DNA from: Chloroflexota bacterium
GTDB lineage: Bacteria > Chloroflexota > Anaerolineae > UBA7937 > B3-Chlor
Reading direction: 5' to 3'
Length of the DNA: 64,000 nt
Assembly (NCBI GenBank): GCA_030603665.1
Contig: JAUVXJ010000010.1
Span: 62,001 to 126,000, forward strand
Positions 61,536 through 64,000 of the stretch are shown piece by piece. Each line of letters begins with the position of its first letter. Position 1 is the stretch's first letter. The notes below the pieces were generated by a model, which had not been told where the DNA came from, did no database searches, and saw only the letters and a program-made list of their open reading frames with translations. Position numbers and translations under genes: made by a program.

Positions 61536-62807
61536 ATGCAGATCAGCGTCGTCATCCCCGCTCTGAATGAGGAGAGCAATCTAAGACTTCTTCTGCCTAG
61601 ACTCCATCGCGCTATATCCGCTCTCACCAGCCAAGAGTATGAGATCATCGTCGTGGACGGCGGATCCACAGACAGCACGGCGGAGGCGGTACGCAGCCTC
61701 GGGGCAAGAGTGGTCACCCAAGAGGAGCCAGGCTACGGCGGTGCGCTGAAGGCCGGCTTCCAGGCTTCCTCAGGAGACTACGTACTCACTCTCGATGCGG
61801 ACCTCTCCCACGATCCCGATTTCATCGATCGGATGTGGAAGGCCCGGCAAGAGGCGGAGATCGTCGTCGCCTCCCGGTACGTTCCGCAGGGCTCGGCACG
61901 GATGCCCGTCGTCAGGAAGGTGCTGAGTCTGATTCTGAACAAGTTCTTCACCCAAGGCCTGTCCCTGCCGTTGCACGATATCTCTAGCGGCTTCCGGCTC
62001 TACCATTCCTCCACCGTCAAAGGCATGCCCCTCGAGAGTTCCGACTTCGATGTGCTTGAAGAAATCCTGATCCAGTGCTACGCCCAGGGATACAGGATCA
62101 GGGAAGTCCCGTTCCAATACCTGCCCAGGCGGCAGGGGAGCACACACATCAACCTTCTCGGATTCGGCTTCGCCTATCTGCGAACTTTCCGTCGTATGTG
62201 GGAGTTGAGGAACTCAGTCCTCTGTGCTGACTACGACGACCGGGCCTTCGACAGCAGGATTCCTCCCCAAAGGTATTGGCAGCGAAAGAGGCACCAGATC
62301 GTGACGGCGCTCGCTCCCCGTGACGATTCCTGCCTCGATGTCGGGTGTGGATCCAGCAGGATACTCTCCAGCCTGGACAACGTCGTAGGGGTAGATGTAG
62401 CGCTCAGGAAGCTGAGATGGGCCAGGAAGTACGGCAAGCCCCTGGTCAACGCTTCCATCTTCGACCTGCCATTCCTCGACGGATCTTTCGACTGCGTGAT
62501 CTCTTCCGAAGTCATAGAACACATCCCGGCTGGCGAGGAGCCCTTCCTGGAGATGCGGCGGGTTCTGAAGGATGGCGGGCTACTCGTTCTGGGCACCCCC
62601 GACTATGGGCGGTTGTCCTGGCGCATCATCGAAGGGCTGTATCACCGTGTGATTCCCGGCGGCTATGCGGATGAACACATAACGCACTATAATAAGGGAC
62701 AGCTTGTGCGCTCAGTGGAGAAACTGGGATTCCTCCTCTCCGATGTCCAGTATGTGCTAGGCTCAGAGATGATCTTGCTGTTCCGCAAGTCTGAACTGCC
62801 CCCATGA
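61536..62807 (+). CDS. GT2 glycosyltransferase-SAM methyltransferase fusion
   Basis: The 423-residue product has two domains. Residues about 1-225 form a dolichyl-phosphate-mannose-synthase-like GT2: MQISVVIPALNEESNLRLLL, EIIVVDGGSTDST, GALKAGFQASSGDYVLTLDA with DADLSHDPDF, and ISSGFRLYHSSTV. Residues about 245-415 form a class I methyltransferase: SCLDVGCGSSRILSSL, GVDVALRKLRWA, LPFLDGSFDCVISSEVIEHI and LKDGGLLVLGTPDYG. The fusion suggests that a lipid-linked sugar is both transferred and methylated, or that two steps on one lipid carrier are joined. No membrane helices are in the protein. Function is inferred from domains. Confidence 0.85.
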   Translation: MQISVVIPALNEESNLRLLLPRLHRAISALTSQEYEIIVVDGGSTDSTAEAVRSLGARVVTQEEPGYGGALKAGFQASSGDYVLTLDADLSHDPDFIDRMWKARQEAEIVVASRYVPQGSARMPVVRKVLSLILNKFFTQGLSLPLHDISSGFRLYHSSTVKGMPLESSDFDVLEEILIQCYAQGYRIREVPFQYLPRRQGSTHINLLGFGFAYLRTFRRMWELRNSVLCADYDDRAFDSRIPPQRYWQRKRHQIVTALAPRDDSCLDVGCGSSRILSSLDNVVGVDVALRKLRWARKYGKPLVNASIFDLPFLDGSFDCVISSEVIEHIPAGEEPFLEMRRVLKDGGLLVLGTPDYGRLSWRIIEGLYHRVIPGGYADEHITHYNKGQLVRSVEKLGFLLSDVQYVLGSEMILLFRKSELPP

Positions 62808-62880
62808 CCAGGTTTGCATAGATCACCGAAAGTGCAGAGCATCAGTCCGCTAGGATTCCAGACCAAGGAGGATGCTGCAG

Positions 62881-64000
62881 GTGCTCGAACCCTTCTATTG
62901 TCCCACCTCTGTGGCCGTCATAGGGGCATCACGAGACGAGACCAAACTGGGCCACGCCGTTGTCAAGAATCTCCTAGAATGCGGCTATCAAGGTAGGATC
63001 TACCCTATCAACCTCAAGGACGACGAGATACTCGGCCTCCAGGCGTACGCCAGCGTTCTGACGGTCCCCGGCGACATAGAACTGACGGTAGTTGTCGTGC
63101 CTGACCGATTCGTGGCCACGGTGCTTGAGGAGTGCGGGCAAAAGGGAGTCAGGGGTGTGGTAGTCATCACTGCCGGGTTCCGCGAGGTGGGCGGAGAGGG
63201 GTTGAAGAAAGAGAAGGAACTCGTCGACATCGTTCGACGATACGACATGCGTATGCTAGGCCCCAACTGTCTGGGTGTGATCGACACCATTTGCCCCCTC
63301 AATGCCTCCTTTGCCCGCGGTATGCCACAGCAGGGCGAGATCGCAATGATGTCACAGTCGGGCGCCTTGCTGATGGCTATCCACGACTGGGCCCTGGGCG
63401 AGGGGGTCGGATTCTCCCGCTTTGTCAGCCTCGGCAACAAGGCCGATATCGATGAAACCGACCTCCTCCAGTTGTGGGATGACGATCCCCACACCAAAGT
63501 CATTGTGGCCTATCTCGAGGGCATAGCTGACGGCCCGGAGTTCATGAAGATTGCGGAGCATGTGGGCAGAGAAACACCTATCATCGCCATCAAAGCGGGA
63601 ACCAGCGACGCAGGTGCCCGAGCCGTGTCGTCGCACACGGGCACGTTGGCAGGTTCGGAGAGGGCCTACGACGCCGCCTTCAAGCAAGCCGGGATAACCA
63701 GAGCTGACTCAGTGGAGGAGCTGTTCCAGTACGCCCACGCCTTCTCCGAGGCAACTCCCATCAAGGGGGACAGAATCGCCGTGGTCAGCAACGCTGGCGG
63801 CGCCGCGATCATGGCTACCGATGCCCTTGATCGTGCGCATCTGCAGCTGGCCACCTTCCAGAGGGAGACGATCGAGCTGTTACAGAGGCAGCTGCCGCCC
63901 GGCTCCAACGCCCTCAACCCGGTGGACGTGCGAGGAGACTCCGACGCGGAGATGTACAGGTTCGCCCTCGACGCGGTGCTTCGCGACGGCAACGTCGATG
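62881..64000 (+). CDS. ADP-forming acetyl-CoA synthetase / acyl-CoA synthetase-like (3' end outside)
   Basis: GGAGG (62867-62871) stands 9 nt before GTG 62881; the in-frame ATG 62872 is too close to it. The 373 codons present start VLEPFYCPTSVAVIGASRDE (first residue read as Met) with the CoA-binding GASRD motif. MRMLGPNCLGVIDT, MMSQSGALLMAIHDWA, and VSSHTGTLAGSERAYDAAF with the His that is phosphorylated in this family follow, along with NALNPVDVRG. Full proteins have about 450 residues (alpha) or about 700 (alpha-beta). They convert acyl-CoA and ADP to acid and ATP or the reverse. Which form this is cannot be told. Confidence 0.9.
   Translation, partial: MLEPFYCPTSVAVIGASRDETKLGHAVVKNLLECGYQGRIYPINLKDDEILGLQAYASVLTVPGDIELTVVVVPDRFVATVLEECGQKGVRGVVVITAGFREVGGEGLKKEKELVDIVRRYDMRMLGPNCLGVIDTICPLNASFARGMPQQGEIAMMSQSGALLMAIHDWALGEGVGFSRFVSLGNKADIDETDLLQLWDDDPHTKVIVAYLEGIADGPEFMKIAEHVGRETPIIAIKAGTSDAGARAVSSHTGTLAGSERAYDAAFKQAGITRADSVEELFQYAHAFSEATPIKGDRIAVVSNAGGAAIMATDALDRAHLQLATFQRETIELLQRQLPPGSNALNPVDVRGDSDAEMYRFALDAVLRDGNVD

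Overview
The window looks like chromosomal DNA of a Gram-positive-like, GC-rich bacterium, most probably a member of the Chloroflexota (Anaerolineae-like). This is an inference from several signs: many lipoproteins with Thr/Pro-rich linkers, secreted proteins ending in an 'FPLLLKN'-type tail, a tRNA-dependent T-box leader on valS, a YdjI-like SPFH/zinc-ribbon protein, and a DnaA/oriC layout in which dnaA is not followed by dnaN. No rRNA, intact tRNA, CRISPR array, transposase or prophage was recognised.

Left arm (1 to about 29 kb). Almost every gene lies on the minus strand. It holds a partial dodecin gene, an SPFH/zinc-ribbon pair, rsmD, a DUF457-like membrane protein, and valS behind a T-box leader. 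A patch of small membrane proteins and a GIN-domain lipoprotein follows (6.3-11 kb), littered with decayed copies and a broken CPBP protease. Next come a phytoene-synthase-like gene preceded by a remnant of phytoene desaturase, a PatB-type C-S lyase, a PIG-L deacetylase, priA, an NDT-like protein with pncC (the only plus-strand pair), an MFS transporter, two lipoproteins, secDF, and a phnD-phnC-phnE transporter.

Origin (29.4-31.1 kb). A putative oriC lies between phnD and dnaA. It has three TTATCC[AC]CA-type boxes next to dnaA, further boxes in reverse orientation, and an AT-rich stretch with TAG trios. Gene direction changes here from almost all minus on the left to mixed but mainly plus on the right, as expected for replication diverging from this point.

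Right arm (31.8-64 kb). It begins with apt, a second small cluster of DnaA-box-like sites, an AIM24-family protein, an acetoacetyl-CoA synthetase and a DUF192 protein. A tight four-gene operon follows: two divergent carbamoyltransferase paralogues (one PyrB-like, one YgeW-like) and two fold-type II PLP enzymes. Then come paired DUF4870 proteins, three secreted or lipoprotein genes built of internal repeats or a beta-propeller, an amidohydrolase and metG.

Accessory segment (50-58.5 kb). This is the most unusual part. It has duplicated and chimeric genes for a small I9-propeptide-like protein and for a secreted protein. A promoter and small ORF then lead into a two-ATPase operon: an 851-residue protein (HTH, cold-shock, TPR, uncharacterised region, AAA/STAND ATPase) followed after 10 bp by an AAA ATPase fused to a complete calcineurin-like phosphoesterase. 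This operon is the best candidate for an undescribed, possibly defensive, system.

The window ends with a membrane GT2 glycosyltransferase, a Tat-exported molybdopterin oxidoreductase, a GT2-methyltransferase fusion and the start of an ADP-forming acyl-CoA synthetase, which is cut by the window edge.
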